This document shows, piece after piece, positions 5,502-5,689 of a stretch of 5,689 nucleotides of DNA (its first letter is position 1; every line of letters begins with the position of its first letter). The notes below the pieces were generated by a model. It was not told the DNA's origin. It searched no databases and was given only the letters and a program-made list of their open reading frames with translations. The stretch lies in contig JALHNW010000137.1 in the NCBI GenBank assembly GCA_022843345.1, forward strand, positions 1-5,689, in the 5' to 3' direction. A program made the position numbers and the translations under genes. Source of the DNA: Rubritepida sp. (GTDB lineage: Bacteria; Pseudomonadota; Alphaproteobacteria; Acetobacterales; Acetobacteraceae).

Positions 5502-5689
5502 CGAATCGCGCGGGGCGTGCCAGAACCGCTTCGTGCGCGCCAGTTCTCGCCAAGCGGCGATGGCGGCCAGCCGCGATCCCTCCGCGCGGCCGGCGGCGAA
5601 GCCGGTGACGGTGCCGATGGCGAATCCGCCCGCCCCGCGCCCTTCCAGCCGCGCGGCCAGGGCGCGCGCCACGGCGAGATCGGAAAGCA
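5499..5689 (-). CDS. C-terminal part of an unrecognised protein (5'-truncated by window edge)
   Basis: On the minus strand a frame is open from the right edge to a TAA at 5499-5501, giving 62 residues with no start in view. The visible sequence includes DLAVARALAARLEGR, GGFAIGTVTGFAAGRAEG and AAWRELARTKRFWHAPRDS. It is alanine- and arginine-rich with likely helices and a short Gly-rich stretch. Third positions are mostly G or C, as in the neighbouring genes, and the frame ends just before the nuclease leader. These points support a real gene rather than a shadow. The same orientation and the 54-bp gap allow co-transcription with the nuclease. I do not recognise the family and propose no function. 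Confidence 0.6.
   Translation of the reverse strand, partial: LSDLAVARALAARLEGRGAGGFAIGTVTGFAAGRAEGSRLAAIAAWRELARTKRFWHAPRDS

Overview
The window is very GC-rich and gene-dense, with GC-biased third codon positions. Protein families and gene style suggest an alphaproteobacterium, most likely Acetobacteraceae or related Rhodospirillales (Roseomonas-like). That placement is inferred from general appearance; no search was run. I see no mobile element, CRISPR array, rRNA or tRNA.

Layout: (1) 1-1545, plus strand: 3' portion (nearly all) of an ATP-dependent DNA ligase of the bacterial 'ligase-associated DNA damage response' type; its start lies just left of the window. (2) 1545-1624: a short intergenic region with a perfect 8-3-8 inverted repeat resembling an alphaproteobacterial Fur operator, a third half-site, and a possible sigma-70 promoter. 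(3) 1625-3331, plus strand: a compact three-gene iron cassette. It encodes a FutA-type ferric-iron-binding periplasmic protein, a bacterioferritin-associated [2Fe-2S] ferredoxin (Bfd) whose start overlaps the previous stop by one base, and bacterioferritin (Bfr) 16 bp further on. (4) 3332-3480: a convergent intergenic region with several strong GC hairpins, probably terminators for bfr (plus) and gltA (minus). (5) 3481-4779, minus strand: type II citrate synthase, complete, with a plausible promoter at 4847-4874. (6) 4893-5444, minus strand: a small membrane-anchored or exported thermonuclease-family protein. (7) 5499-5689, minus strand: the C-terminal 62 codons of a gene I do not recognise, with a tandem 10-bp repeat overlapping its stop codon.

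The iron cassette is the most coherent unit. FutA would capture Fe3+ in the periplasm, Bfr would store iron as a mineral in the cytoplasm, and Bfd would supply electrons to Bfr haem so that stored iron can be released. No permease or ATPase gene for the importer is present, so the binding protein must use a transporter encoded elsewhere. The ligase, citrate synthase and nuclease are ordinary chromosomal genes with no evident functional link to the cassette. I found no convincing undescribed system; the most useful lead is the operator and the single-transcript arrangement of iron uptake, storage and release.
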